Positions 26,765 to 41,143 of a DNA stretch of 64,000 nucleotides are shown here, piece by piece (position 1 is the stretch's first letter; each line of letters opens with the position of its first letter). The DNA is from Galerina marginata. Its lineage: Eukaryota > Basidiomycota > Agaricomycetes > Agaricales > Galerinaceae. The stretch lies in NCBI GenBank assembly GCA_023014335.1, contig JAECYW010000001.1, positions 2,728,001 to 2,792,000 on the forward strand. Reading direction: 5' to 3'. Below the pieces are notes generated by a model. It was not told the DNA's origin. It did not search any database and was given only the letters and a program-made list of their open reading frames with translations. The position numbers and the translations under genes were made by a program.

Positions 26765-26845
26765 TGTCAAGAGATGAGGATTCTCGAAAAAATTTAGGAC
26801 CTCCGAGTCATCGTGGGAAAGTGCGCCTTGTATTGCACACTCGCA
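26765..26845. promoter_or_regulatory. 81-bp shared divergent promoter/leader
   Basis: Only 81 bases separate the eIF3d start codon (minus strand) from the IST3/RBMX2 start codon (plus strand). Both transcripts must initiate inside this interval or within each other's first exon. No TATA box is seen. Confidence 0.7.
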
Positions 26846-27916
26846 ATGAAGTACGTTCTCTCCCTCCAAATTATAGCGATTGAATAACAAGCTTTCGCTA
26901 AATGCAGTGTAGTCAAGGAAATCAATAAAATCAACCAGGCTGAACTTGATCTAGGTCTCAGCGGCGCGTCATGGCACGATGAATACAAGGATTCTGCCTA
27001 CATTTTTGTCGGTGGTCTGCATTACGACCTGACTGAAGGCGACATAATCACCATCTTCTCCCAGTGCGTCTATCCTTAGTCCTTATTGGCATTTACTAAT
27101 TTCAGTAGATACGGCGAAGTATTGGACTTGAATATGCCTAGAGACAAGGACACTGGCGCTCGTAAGGGCTTCGCGTTTCTCATGTACGAGGATCAGAGGT
27201 CAACAGTTCTTGCTGTCGACAATCTCAACGGAGCCAAAGTTTTGGAGAAAACCCTCCGCGTGGACCATGTTAAGAATTACACGCAACCGAAGGTCCGGAA
27301 TGAAGATGGCGAGTTGGTCGAACCAGAGGAGCAAAGCTTTAATGCCAAACCTCAGTTGATTGACGGTGCGAATTCTGGTCATCTCCTTTGGTATTCTCTA
27401 ACGCGACTACCCCCAGATGATGCAGCAAATTCTGACTCTTCAGCATCGTCAGGAGCATCAATCGACCCAGAGGATCCTATGAGGGACTATCTGATTGCGC
27501 AAAGGAAGGAGAAGAAGGCGCTAAAAAAAGCCAAGAAATCAAAAGGAAAAGGAAAACATAAAGACGAAACGCCAGAAGAAAGGAAAGCTCGGAAAACTAA
27601 AAATAAGGAGAGGAAGGCGAAAAAAGTCAAGTCAGCTGGCATAAAAGGCGTGGAAGACCTGCTGAACAGTCTGGGACGACCCGACTTTGACATTTCTCGC
27701 TCAGACGATCGAGGTGAAAGGACTAGGCGACGCTCTCCGGAACCGAGCCGAAGGAGTAGGAGTAGGAGTCGGTCTCCCAGACGCCGTTCTTTAAGTCGTT
27801 CTCATCACAGCTCATATGGTGAGGAGCGCCACCCCCAAAGGCATTCGAGGCATTTGGACGAGGACGACAACCGGCCATACGGACATCATTCACGCGGGAG
27901 AAGCTCGAGGGACTGA
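26846..27916 (+). CDS. RRM splicing factor of the RES complex (Ist3/Snu17, RBMX2)
   Basis: Four exons (26846-26850, 26908-27063, 27109-27365, 27417-27916) give 305 residues. The first coding exon is only five bases (ATGAA) before a GTACGT donor; splicing to 26908 yields the conserved MNVVKEINKINQAEL start. One RRM spans about 33-111, with RNP2 YIFVGGLHYDL and RNP1 KGFAFLMYED. Downstream are the conserved IDPEDPMRDYLIAQRKEKKA segment, a long Lys-rich region, KGVEDLLNSLGRP, and an RS-rich tail (RRSRSRSRSPRRR). Family members bind the SF3b-containing U2 snRNP in the activated spliceosome together with Bud13 and Pml1 and help retain unspliced pre-mRNA in the nucleus. The tail is longer than in yeast Ist3 and closer to animal RBMX2. 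Confidence 0.95.
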
Positions 27917-29466
27917 AAGACATTCCTTGATCTGCCGTGAGATTGTTGATGATAAGATTGTATGTCGTCGTTCTTTTTTATAGTGTTCTCAGCATGTATT
28001 TACTCAAGATCTATACTTGCGCAGTCAATCTCATTTGTCCTTCAAGAATTCTCCCTGTACTTTTCCCATAAAAGCTTACAGCACGCAGTCTTGGTCGCTA
28101 CCCCGTGTAAAACATTCCCTCTCCACGCACGCTCTTATACGCGACTTATTGGGTGCTATCTTTATCTCGCGCGATCTGGGTGCGTTCTATCTTACTTTGA
28201 TAATAATCGGTCCGCGGGCCTTCGACCAAAGTAAAGGATGCATTACAGAAAGGCTCCTGACGTGCTGTCGTTCAATGACCTTGATATTGTTTTACTTACC
28301 TTTTGGCAAAATGAATTTCAAGATATGACAGCCGTGTGTCCCCTCATTGCAAAGCTGTATCCCAGGTTCAATACATGCCATATCCAACAGAGAGCCGTTC
28401 AATCTTGTGCATTCATTTGGAGCATTCTACCGAGGAACCTTGGAGGAATCAATGATATCTATTAGTCGTTACGTCTCTCTAACGGCGCTGTACAAGTACT
28501 GACATGTTGGTAACGTTTCACTTCTGAGATCGATCTCTCAGTGTTTCCTTCCACGATTTCTTGCTGGTAGCAAACACCCACTATGAGTCAAGCCTTTTTA
28601 AAGGTTTTTAACTTCAAGAAAGCCAACAATTGCAATACAGGTTATTATACATACCAGTCAGATTTGAGAACCCTTTGAAAATTATGAGGGCCTTCAATTC
28701 CTACATGCTGACTTTATGCTGACTACAATAATGACATATGATGATGACTCGTCCTTCAATACTCCCTTTTATAACTCGAAGCTCTTCCTCGGTGCCTCTT
28801 ATGACCGCAGGCGCTGCAAGGTAGGTATTTATAACCCTGAGTTGAGTCCTTCCTTATCGTATCCTTGAAAAAATATCTCTGAGAGCTATCCATTAAAATA
28901 TTCAAACATCTTTTGGTAGAGACGATTTTAAGATATCATCCTTGTCTTGCGTCCATAATTTTTAGCTTTCATTCGTTGAGCTGCAGTTAAAGTCAACGAA
29001 AACTAAAGGAACGGCCATTCCTGGCTTGTAACGGGCCGGCTCGGCAACACAAAAGTTTGCCCAGTTTGGCAGAACGAATATGTAACACTTCTACTTATGC
29101 TCAAATTGCCCGTGAGTTAGAGATATCCATAGATCCTCATTAGAGGCTTTAGAGGTGATTCCTGGCTCTCTGTGCTTGATCCATCACCCCTAGCGCGTTG
29201 CTTATACCTTTGTGTCCATTTTCAGGAAGGAATCGAACGATATCCAACAACCTCGGCCAAACCACACTCATTTCTTTCTTTGTATACGCGCATTTTTCCA
29301 CTGTTCAAGTTGAAAATCTCTTCAGTAACACGCCTTCCGATAAATGGTGCGGGTTTTGGGCGGGAGCGTCGGACATGGGCAATTGAAACGGTCAGTAAAC
29401 GTTTGTCGTCACGCATCCTGAAAACTGGAAGTGATACAGACACAGTTACGCTGAAAATACCCGCAG
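27917..29466. other. intergenic; includes unresolved 5' end of the beta-helix gene
   Basis: No gene is recognised from 27917 to about 29200. The first exon or exons of the downstream beta-helix gene, expected to encode a signal peptide, should lie at about 29200-29466. Two possible donors are GTCAGT near 29392 and GTGCGG near 29346, but neither exon begins with a convincing ATG plus signal sequence, so I leave the start open. Confidence 0.5.
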
Positions 29467-31029
29467 GGATGGCACCTGTGAACCAGCAGATCCTGCAAAT
29501 ACTGTTACAGACCGACTGAACAATCTTCTGGCGAATGGTGGTTCTGGCTACATCCTCCAGCTTTGTCCCAATCAAACCTACCTCATTCAAGCGCCCATTC
29601 TTTTCGCCAATTCGAACCAGGAAATCAGCACTCAGGGCTACCCTACGGATACCGAAAGAGCCGTCCTCGCTGTCTCTGGTCCAGTTTCTAACGGACAAGG
29701 CCATACGACGGCCGTTGATGGAACTTGCGGCACATGTTCAGGAGTCAAACTACGACACGTCCAGGTTGGCCTCCAAGTATTTGATTTCATGAACTCCTGC
29801 TTATCCGTGGTTTTTGCAGATCGATGGCACCCGACGAGGGGCCCCTCCAACTGATGGAGGAGCGAATATTGAAATGGGTGGCGGCAATTCAAACCAGCTG
29901 GTCGAATTCGTGCGGTCTTACGATCCGAGGAGTTGGTCATGTCTTCATATCGCAGAAGGGCCTTTCACCTGCGACGGTGTAACGGTTCAGAACAACGACA
30001 TTGGTCCGTGTGGCTCAGATGCATTCCAGGAATGGGCCGATGGAATTAGCGTGAGCTGCCGCAATGCCATCATCAGGAACAATATGATTCAAGACCCTAC
30101 CGATGGTGGTATCGTCATCTTCGGTGCTCCTGGGACCCAGGTTTATAACAACACGATTTGGATTCTTAACGTGGGTTCCCAGCTGTTTCTGCAAATTCGA
30201 AGACTTATCCAATTTACAGGCAACCTTATTGGGCGGCATCAATCTCGTCGATTATGACCCATGGAATGGTGACTTTACTGGAACTGTTGTTCACGATAAT
30301 GTTATCCTCGGTGGGTTTGCTACAGACAAAGACGACGCTGATAGCAAAGGCAACAATTTCGAGAATGCTATCATTAAGTAAGGCTTTCGTTTACTTCCTT
30401 GGATTACTCTTCCTGACCCGTGAATTAGGATTGGGATAGCTGTTGGGCCTCGAACCTGGTTTGGCGACAAATACGGCAGCAATGTTGTTAAAAATGGTGT
30501 TATCCAGAATAACAGACTTTCTGGAGCCTTCAGCTATGGAGTCGCTGTCAGTTCCGCGACTAATTTCACTGTTCAAGGAAATATCATGTTTGGAAATACC
30601 TCTTTCATTGGTGCTCGTGGTCCGAATTGCTCCGACACGGATGTTGTTCCCACACCTGGACCATTCATCTGGGACCAAAACTCGACTACCGCCTCGTCCC
30701 TGCAATCCGACTTCCAACTAATAGCCGACGGCAATGCCTTGACCTGTGTCTTGCCTCCCAACGGCGGTGATTTTTGGCCATATGGTCTTAATCCTTCCAA
30801 CTCCAGCTCTCCGACAACCACAGGATCTGGTACGACAACCAATACCAATGGCTCCGGTGCCCATGGAGGCTCCGGTTCTAAGAACAGTGCAGGTATAGCT
30901 GTAGGCGTTGTGGTAGGCGTCATTGCTTGTGGAATTGCCGCTTGGTTCGTCCGCAAGTATGTTTTGTCTCGCCAGGAATCATCCCGGCTCTACAACTCGA
31001 CAAAAGCGGACTATACCCAAAAAATTTAG
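29467..31029 (+). CDS. extracellular parallel beta-helix protein, membrane-anchored (5' end unresolved)
   Basis: Supported exons are 29467-29764, 29820-30170, 30220-30377 and 30429-31029, in phase, about 500 residues plus an unknown N-terminus. The sequence reads as a pectin-lyase-like right-handed beta-helix: many short repeats with Asn ladders (VQNNDIG, IRNNMIQD, VYNNTIW, VVHDNVI, IQNNRLSG) and four Cys in the GTCGTC and PFTC...GPCGSD segments. No polysaccharide-lyase catalytic motif is obvious. After the helix comes a Ser/Thr/Gly linker (likely O-glycosylated) and one transmembrane helix near the C-terminus (GIAVGVVVGVIACGIAAWF), with a short basic cytosolic tail. It is probably exposed on the cell surface or wall. 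I recognise the fold, not a function. The next gene, poly(A) polymerase, is unrelated. Confidence 0.8.
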
Positions 31030-31496
31030 TGGCTTCCTTACTCCCTTTTATTAAACTAACTTCTCACCTACGGAATCCATTGAACTATTCTCTAGATCCC
31101 TCTATGCTCCTCATCTAGTCCTTCTATATTATCATAGACATTCCTATATAACATTGATCACATCAGTACACCTTGTCCAACCCCATTGTTAACTATGTAT
31201 TATATCGAGTTCTTCGTGGACAATTCGGCTAACCGCATTTTACATATTACCGTCAGAGCTGGTCTTGTATTGTGAATTTCTGAATTCTGAGACTGACTCT
31301 AAGTTTCGTTAAAAAATGAAGAGTGTCACGTGCCGTAGCAATGGCTGACGAGGTGGACGCAATAGGTCCGAATTTGCTTTCGCATCCGCCATTGACAGTG
31401 TCAATTGACCAAGGACCATATCATTGGTCTTGTCGTCTGTTTAGGCTTTATACCATCGATTCTCATATCTACTCTTTGCCCAGACGTGTCCACAAC
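31030..31496. other. 3' UTR of beta-helix gene and promoter of PAP gene
   Basis: AT-rich spacer with no gene. A CACGTG box lies at about 31326. An in-frame ATG at 31341 with no intervening stop could add 52 residues to poly(A) polymerase. I prefer the downstream ATG at 31497 because the family starts close to the conserved YLGVTPPIS motif. Confidence 0.5.
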
Positions 31497-34240
<2,744 letters not shown>

Positions 34241-34762
34241 GATAACAAGTCGTGCCCGAAATTTTTTCGTCCACTGTTGATACGGTACTTGGTTTATTTA
34301 TCTGTTTGTTTCAACAGGGACCTTGTTTCAGCAAGCTGATTTCGGGGATCGCACTTCATTAATTCATTTGGCCCAAGTCAGGCTATGAAGGAAATAGCTT
34401 CGCCCCCAAATTCTTTGCCCTTTTTGGGCTCTTATAATACATTCCATCATATTTGCTTCTTGTATTCCTCTAGTCTCGTATATATACCGAGACACTAAAC
34501 TGTATATTATCAAGAGTATATTATACAAACCATTCTTGCATCGATCAACCAATGGGGAAATCTGTGTTTGCGAAAGCGATCTCGTTATGGTCAAGCTACC
34601 TGTTCATTGTTGGTAGCACGGCGAGGTCAATACCACGGCAGCGTGCCGGATTCATAATCATGCTCTATGCCGACACATGTTTTTCTGACCCTCCGTTGCC
34701 TTGGAATAAATACTGCCTGTAGGATTCACTGGTGTCTACTTGGATCAACAAGCACTGAACGC
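34241..34762. other. convergent 3' intergenic region
   Basis: About 520 bases separate the stop codons of poly(A) polymerase (plus) and the F-box gene (minus). The region is AT-rich and presumably holds both polyadenylation sites; no gene is seen. Confidence 0.6.
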
Positions 34763-37737
34763 TCAGGAGAACATTTGCAGGTCTGGATCATCGGGAAAAG
34801 CCATCCAATCATATGAGAGACCTGAATCATGAGAGAAATCTTCTTGGGACGAGTCCTTCCAAATCCTCAGTTGAATCCAGTCCTTATTTTGAATAGGGTC
34901 CAAGATTCCATGCCTACACAAGTAGTTCGATTAGTGTGGTAAAACAATATCAAGGAGAGCACAGACTCACTTGTTATCCAGGTGAACCAGCAAGGGTTTC
35001 AAGGTCCAAAGGCGAGCTTTCTTCCCATCTTGGCATCTGTGGCAACGGTAGGACTGAGATGGATTCCAATCTACGAAATATTTCTTTCTTTCTGGCTGGT
35101 CAGCGTGCCGGCCGTAGAAAAAGTCGGTCCTTGCGACTGGGACTGCAATGGAGTGCCTAGTTACAATCAAGTGGGTTATTCAAACCGAAAATCGGGCTGA
35201 TCCAAAAGTGACTGACGCTTCCTTCACATGAGAAATCACGGCTTTTCTGGTAGTCGAGGCTTGGAAATGTTCTGAACAGTTTCTGCAACACCAGAATGGC
35301 TCGGCTGCCTGCGTAAACGAGTTTTCATGAAATAATATAGATTCCGTAAACTCTTCCGATAACAACCCAAACGATTGTGGGGTGTGATCTGAGTGTTTCA
35401 CGACATGGGTGGCCTACGGTGAGCCGAAAAGGTAAACCAACGGGACAACAGAGCAAATGGAAGACAAAACATACGCATTCCTCGAGTGTCATGGAGTAGC
35501 GCTTCCTGGCTCGGCGTTCCCATAAGCAGCTCCTGCACATAAATCTTGCCTTCAGGGCAAGCAAGTCACTAGCTAGAGTCGTGTCGGGATTCAGACCCAA
35601 AAGTTCGAGTAGATGCTTGACCGTATTGTACGCAACTACGCTGTAGGTAACCGGGGACCCATGCTCGACGTTTCCAAAGAGCTGTTCAGGATCATGGGGC
35701 ACAGTACAGTCGAGGTGAAGGGCGACATTGTCCCACCCAATGAGGACAGTAGAAGTGCCAAGGTGCTCCATGCCTGGATCGTGTAAAGGGCAAATGAAGG
35801 TAGCCATGGCAAGGTCCAGAGCATTGCTGTCTGCGGTCGTGTTCAGTTGATGCTTGTGATGGTCGGCCATAGTCGCGGAGAGCTGGCGCCTCCCGTATTC
35901 AAACCACCTCTCAACGTATTGACGGATGCTTTCGCTTATATTATCCGCGGGTATGGTTTGGGATGGGTCAACCGAATAGATGTAATCTGAACTTGCTGTC
36001 GTCAAACAGATATTACGAAGTGAAGGGAGCTGCTGCCAGCTCATCGGATCTAATGTTCTCTGGTAAGCTGAATATAACGTTCCAACCTCCATTTTACGAG
36101 CATCGATCAATTTTTGACGTTCTTGACTTATCCGATGGGCTTTGGCCATGGAGAGTGAATCTCTAATTCTAGGAGTATAACTGCGAAGACCTTCGCGTAC
36201 GAGAGCATTAGCACCTCAAAACAACGAGTCCCTTAGGGGCACACCTTTTTTGGAATATTTGGAAAGAGGATATGTGTAGAGCAACGGAACCATGTCCGTT
36301 TCAATGGCGGCAACATCGCGGGGATCGTGACCGGAAACGACTAGGTATTTTTTCCACCTATAAACACCATAAGGACTCGGAGTACACAGCCAAAGAGATG
36401 AGACACACTTTTCAAGCCATAAAGGAACTAGGGTCTTGGTGAATGTCTCTTCAATTTCGTCGTAAATATCTGAAGCCCATTTATTGCAGGTTTTGACATG
36501 CTAGAAGAGTCGGTTATTGGTGTGAATGACGGATACTGGTAATACAATTACCTTCAGACTCTCGCTTACAAGCGCGGCGGTTTGAGTCTTAAAGCCTTCG
36601 TACGCCTGCTTCGCGTTTGGCTTTTTATCCTCGATGGCAGAAAGGAAGCCTTGAATTTGCCTTGTCCGCTCTTCGACCTCGCGGGTAGAATACCTGCCTT
36701 CATACGACATGTTGCTCCTCGTGGGGTACGTCATAGATACTATGAGACCAACTGTTAAACTGGTGTCTGACTGACAGAAATGAATAGATACCATATCGAT
36801 GATTCTGGTTGACAAGAGTCCACAAGACATCAGACTGATTTCCGAGCTTGTCTCGCAAGCTGTCAGAATTCTCTGAGTATTGCAAGTCTTCATCCTGATA
36901 CATACTTAATAAGTTGTGAGGAAGTCAAGATGGTAAAGAAACACACCAAACAGAATTGGCACATGCGCTTTCGTAAACTAAAGTCGGGCATAGCTTCGGG
37001 ACTACCACAATTCTGTAAACCGACAATATGTAAATGTGTGGTGATGAACTTGATTGAAGTCGACACCCACGTCGCATTTATTGGGTCCAAATAGCAAAGA
37101 GGCCCACTGTGGAAAAGATATTTCGAGAGGACACGAAGGGACGTCCGGATGTCTTGCGAAAGCCCCGCTCCATACCGCGAAAGATCGCCGGCTTAGCAGA
37201 AGGCTTCGAAGACCCTTCGATGAGCGTATCATGTTGTACAAGTCAATAGGGTGAAGGCGTTCAAAAATCTTTATTTTAAAAGCATTAGCTCAATGATCAG
37301 GAACCGAAGCATGATAAACCGACTTCTTGCACCAATTCAGTTGGTAGATCGAAGATGATTTGCAAGTCAGGAAAACAGATTGTATTGGCCTTCGCCTGTT
37401 TTCTGAGACCGTGGATGATCGAGCCTGCCACATAATTCCCTGTGTCATTTGTTAAGGTGTATAAACTTCCACGCAAAAGCATAAGGTGAGACGCACCCCG
37501 AACAAAATAGTAATCCTCGTCATATCGTCGAGGATGGCCATAAAGCATCTGAATGTCTTGCTCTCGAAGAGAACGGAATGGGAAGCTCGAGCGGTCAATA
37601 ACGTGGAATTCAGAGCTAAGGTTCGTCAAAGTCGTAAACTCCTCTGACTCGACATGACCGAGACTATGCTGGAAAATCCAAGTGGGCAGGTTAACATCTT
37701 GAGCAGAATTTCCTTGAAAATCGTTTACAGGAACCAT
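34763..37737 (-). CDS. large F-box protein with cysteine-rich motifs
   Basis: Ten exons (37737-37324, 37268-37071, 37012-36947, 36894-36792, 36697-36552, 36500-36245, 36214-35475, 35413-35217, 35156-34971, 34913-34763) give 818 residues. The F-box is LPTELVQE joined to IFERLHPIDLYNMIRSSKGLRSLLLSRR. It is followed by a zinc-ligand-like CDNCGSPEAMPDF...RKRMCQFC segment, a long helical region, and later CxxC pairs (FMCRSCLW, WCCRNCSEHF, YRCHRCQDG). F-box proteins recruit substrates to SCF ubiquitin ligases. This architecture belongs to families expanded in mushroom genomes; the substrate is unknown. The start is the weak point: an ATG at 37737 puts 130 residues before the F-box, whereas related proteins as I recall them start shortly before it. 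Later in-frame ATGs exist, and the first intron's GTCGGT donor is less usual. Confidence 0.85.
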
Positions 37738-38427
37738 GAGGACAGACGGGGACAGTTGGGTTTGAAGGAACGCTCTGGCCTTTAAATCTCGCACAAGTCA
37801 CCCGGGGAATACTGGGCGGTGGCTGGCGACAACGACGGTTGACTCAAGTCGATAGAAAACACTTATAGGGCTTCGGAAGCGTAAGTCAAAAAAAAAATGA
37901 TCGTCGTGACAGCCGAGGGCAGGTCAATGTCTGTGCTAGGCTCCACGACCTGTTCCTTAAGCTGGGAGAAAAAGCCATTAAGAACGATTTTTGAGGGTCT
38001 GGGGGACCTTAGGCACAGGCAGTGCCCAAGCTGAGCCACGAGAGACGTTTGTTTGAAAGTTCTTCAATGTCAAGGGGATCATTGACGTTTGTGCGAAAGA
38101 GAGTACCGATTCCGAAACAATCGACCTGACTCACGGTTACTCTTTTATTGTAAACATCTTGTATTCCATCATTGATGTCATCCAAGCACCTTCGTTATCG
38201 ACGTGCTCAAGCGTTAACAAAGGAAAGAATCGGTCAGGCTGCAATTGATTAGGTCGCTAACCAACAGAATATTTCAAACAAAACCTTTTGTTTCAAATAT
38301 ACCATAAAAGTGCCACATCCTCAATCGTAACCTTGCTTTTACTTCCACAGACGACGAGAAGGAGATACCACCCTGCGACTGTAAAACCCAGAGACTTCTA
38401 GTTACGGAATAGCCCAGCCCAGCAGTA
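37738..38427. promoter_or_regulatory. divergent intergenic region
   Basis: About 690 bases lie between the F-box gene (minus) and the 362-residue protein gene (plus). No gene is seen. Both promoters must lie here; no clear TATA box or operator is recognised. Confidence 0.45.
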
Positions 38428-39516
38428 ATGCCACCAACTCTCCGGTCTAGCAATTCAGCCCAGAGTTCTCCCAGTGCCACAAGTAAAGGAAGTCCCGGGA
38501 TGGACACGCATAGCACCACTCCTTCGGCTACACCTCGAAAAGCGCCTCAGTGTTCCAAATGCAAACGGCCAAGGGCGGGTCATCCACGTTCAGGATGTCC
38601 GTACATGGACTCGCCTTCCAAAGAAAACAAGAAGAACCAAAACGCGCTGGAGGGGCACTTGTCGGTCGCGTTGGAATCTATGGCTATCACATCTCCGTCG
38701 CGTGTTGTGGAACGCGATGAAGAGATCAAGGCTTTCATCCGAAATCGCCGTCGCTTGTCTGCCCAACCTCCTCTTGGACCGAGCGAGAGTCTCCTGTCTC
38801 TCACCAGCAGTTCCAACGAGATCATCGCGCGTCTTAAGCAACCTGGCATGTTTGATGCCACCAGCGACGATCACAACGAAGCCGGCATTATGCAGAGATC
38901 CAGAATTGTGAGTTGGCAAGAAACCGTCGCCGCCTCCCCCGTGAAAGCAATGAAGAGAAGCAACAAAGCTGCTCGAACTCTCATGCCCGGAACACTTATC
39001 CCTCCGACACCAGAAACTAGTTTCGCGTCATCGCACGATCCAATCCCTACCAAAGAAGAAATTGTATCTGCAGAATGTAGCGAAGCCTCAATGGAAGTCG
39101 ATAATGCGTCAACTGTTACACCCTCCACGGCCACGCGCCGCGCCCAGCCACTCACTCGCACCATGAGCGCTGTAGAACGTGATATTTTCGTGTCCAAACT
39201 ATCCGATGAAGCCTGTGCCTCAATCTACATTATCCCGAAGGTGGATGTAGCCGAAATTGTTGCTAAAGCCATTTCTCTCAAGTTTTTCACGCATATCGGC
39301 ATGTGTGATGACGATGACGACTCTCAAGCACTTGTCATTCTTGGACGCGACCAACATGCAGTGGATGCCCTCCTGCGGAGGATGGAAAATGAGAATAGGA
39401 AACCCTCTTTCAGCAAGTCGAACAGCCCTACGAAAGAACCCTCCACGCTCAAGACTGCGGCTGGTGCCCTAGTTGTTGGCGCCGTAACTACCTGGGCGGG
39501 GTTGGCGTACTCGTAA
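38428..39516 (+). CDS. uncharacterised zinc-knuckle-like, tail-anchored protein
   Basis: A single uninterrupted exon encodes 362 residues from the ATG at 38428. Near the N-terminus is Cys42-X2-Cys45-X6-His52-X4-Cys57 in QCSKCKRPRAGHPRSGCPY, a CCHC-like putative zinc knuckle. The middle is Ser/Thr/Pro-rich and probably disordered, with possible phosphosites (TPSATPRK, SPSK, SPTK). At about 240-330 is a more ordered segment including an acidic CDDDDDSQALVILGRD. The last 20 residues (TAAGALVVGAVTTWAGLAYS) form a hydrophobic tail that could anchor the protein in a membrane. I do not know a function. Being intronless is notable here, since nearly all neighbours have several introns. Confidence 0.8.
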   Translation: MPPTLRSSNSAQSSPSATSKGSPGMDTHSTTPSATPRKAPQCSKCKRPRAGHPRSGCPYMDSPSKENKKNQNALEGHLSVALESMAITSPSRVVERDEEIKAFIRNRRRLSAQPPLGPSESLLSLTSSSNEIIARLKQPGMFDATSDDHNEAGIMQRSRIVSWQETVAASPVKAMKRSNKAARTLMPGTLIPPTPETSFASSHDPIPTKEEIVSAECSEASMEVDNASTVTPSTATRRAQPLTRTMSAVERDIFVSKLSDEACASIYIIPKVDVAEIVAKAISLKFFTHIGMCDDDDDSQALVILGRDQHAVDALLRRMENENRKPSFSKSNSPTKEPSTLKTAAGALVVGAVTTWAGLAYS

Positions 39517-41143
39517 ATCGCTGATGCCCTCGAATCCTGATTCACACACGTCCCGCACCTCTCAAGTTCCCAGTTCGATTTCGCCGTCAACAAAAAAAAC
39601 ACAGTCGCGTCGATCGTTTCTCAATTCTCTTTTGCTGTTGTCGTATGTCTTGTTTCTGAATCGGTCTTCGTCGGAAGTACACATATATGTCCAGTTCATT
39701 TTCTTGTATTCTTATTCTCGCTCTTCCATTTCTTGACTCATTGTATCGTTACCCGTCGCCCCGTTATCATAGCATGTACCTAAACATTGAACTGTGTATA
39801 CAAATTGGTTTTGGTCGTCCGTTAACGCCTTTGGAAGCCGCATTCAAGGATACCATTTTGTTAATAAGATACCACGTGGAAAGGAAACGTATACTCAGAC
39901 CGGTCGATGCCTATGGTTACATTGGAGAGTGACGCATGAAGCATATGTACTACTCGTTCGGGTTCAGGTGGGTGTTTCATCCCGATGACCCCTCGAGGCC
40001 AATCGACGACTTCAATTAATTTAAAAATGAAGGTGAGATCCACAGGCAGCAACAGCTTTGGAATATTTCTAACCCAGAAGAATCCCTTATTAATCATTAA
40101 TCATCGAGATCTACGCATACACGACGCTGATAAAGTATGCGGAAATCTCGAGTGAATCTTGAGCAGTATGGAGTCTCCCCGTGAAAGAAGAAAGGAGGCA
40201 CGATTCTGAATAACGCACAGTCGACAGGCTCTTACATACCACCAATGGTCTTCTTCCTTCTCCGACTTCGAAGAAAATCTCATCTTAGGCTAGTAGCTCC
40301 TACCCCGGACACCCTCTGATTTCCAGAAATTTAAATTGTTAGGTGTTCGAGTAATCTTGCCAACAAAAATGCGCCACACGGGAGAACCGGAATCAAGGGC
40401 TCTCCGCCCAGTCGCCTTCAACCTATACACCAGAAGCCTTGCCAGAGATTGGAGCGGTACTGTCGAGGAAGCTCCTATACTTGCGCTAGCGCCTCCCTAG
40501 GTACCGATGGTCGGAGCTTCGTCCAGCGAAACCTAAATTCTCCGTGTATTCCTCAAGCACTAGTGTAGCATCAGGCTAGCCCCTGGCTTAGCACGCCATT
40601 TTACGATGGTTCTCGAGCGTTTCTATCGGGTTTTGTAGGGCGAGCTACATAGCCTTTTGGTAGGCCGTGTCCTGACCGATAAGAGGCGTTCTTGTATGGC
40701 CGGTACCGAGTGACTCCTGCGGGCACGGTTGATCTTGGATTACATCATGAACAATTTGAGATTCGAAATGAAGTACTGCTTTGGCTATCGCATGGACGAT
40801 CGAAATGGTCTGCGGCAAGATTGGCGTTCAATGTCATAAGAGAACGGGCCATAGGATGAAAGCCGACGAAGCCCGTGCTTTAGTCAGGCAACTCAGTTCA
40901 CATTTGAAGAAAATAAGAGTAACTCCGTCGTGCAGCATGGGACGGAGTGCTTTTTATTGAAGCAAAGTCAACATTTGAAGGTCGTTGAGCTAATGCGCCG
41001 TCTACAACTCCGTTGTTGCGTCTGCAAATTAAATTAAATTCTTCAATAAGATTAAATGCTGTTCATGGATATCTATTCTGAGCAAGAATAATTAGTAAAC
41101 GGCCAACTTAAAATGGCTATCCACAGCTGGATGATTACCCACC
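39517..41143. other. 1.6-kb convergent intergenic region, no gene seen
   Basis: This stretch holds the 3' ends of the upstream plus-strand gene and of gatB. Frames are short and unconvincing. I recognise no RNA gene or element. Confidence 0.5.
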
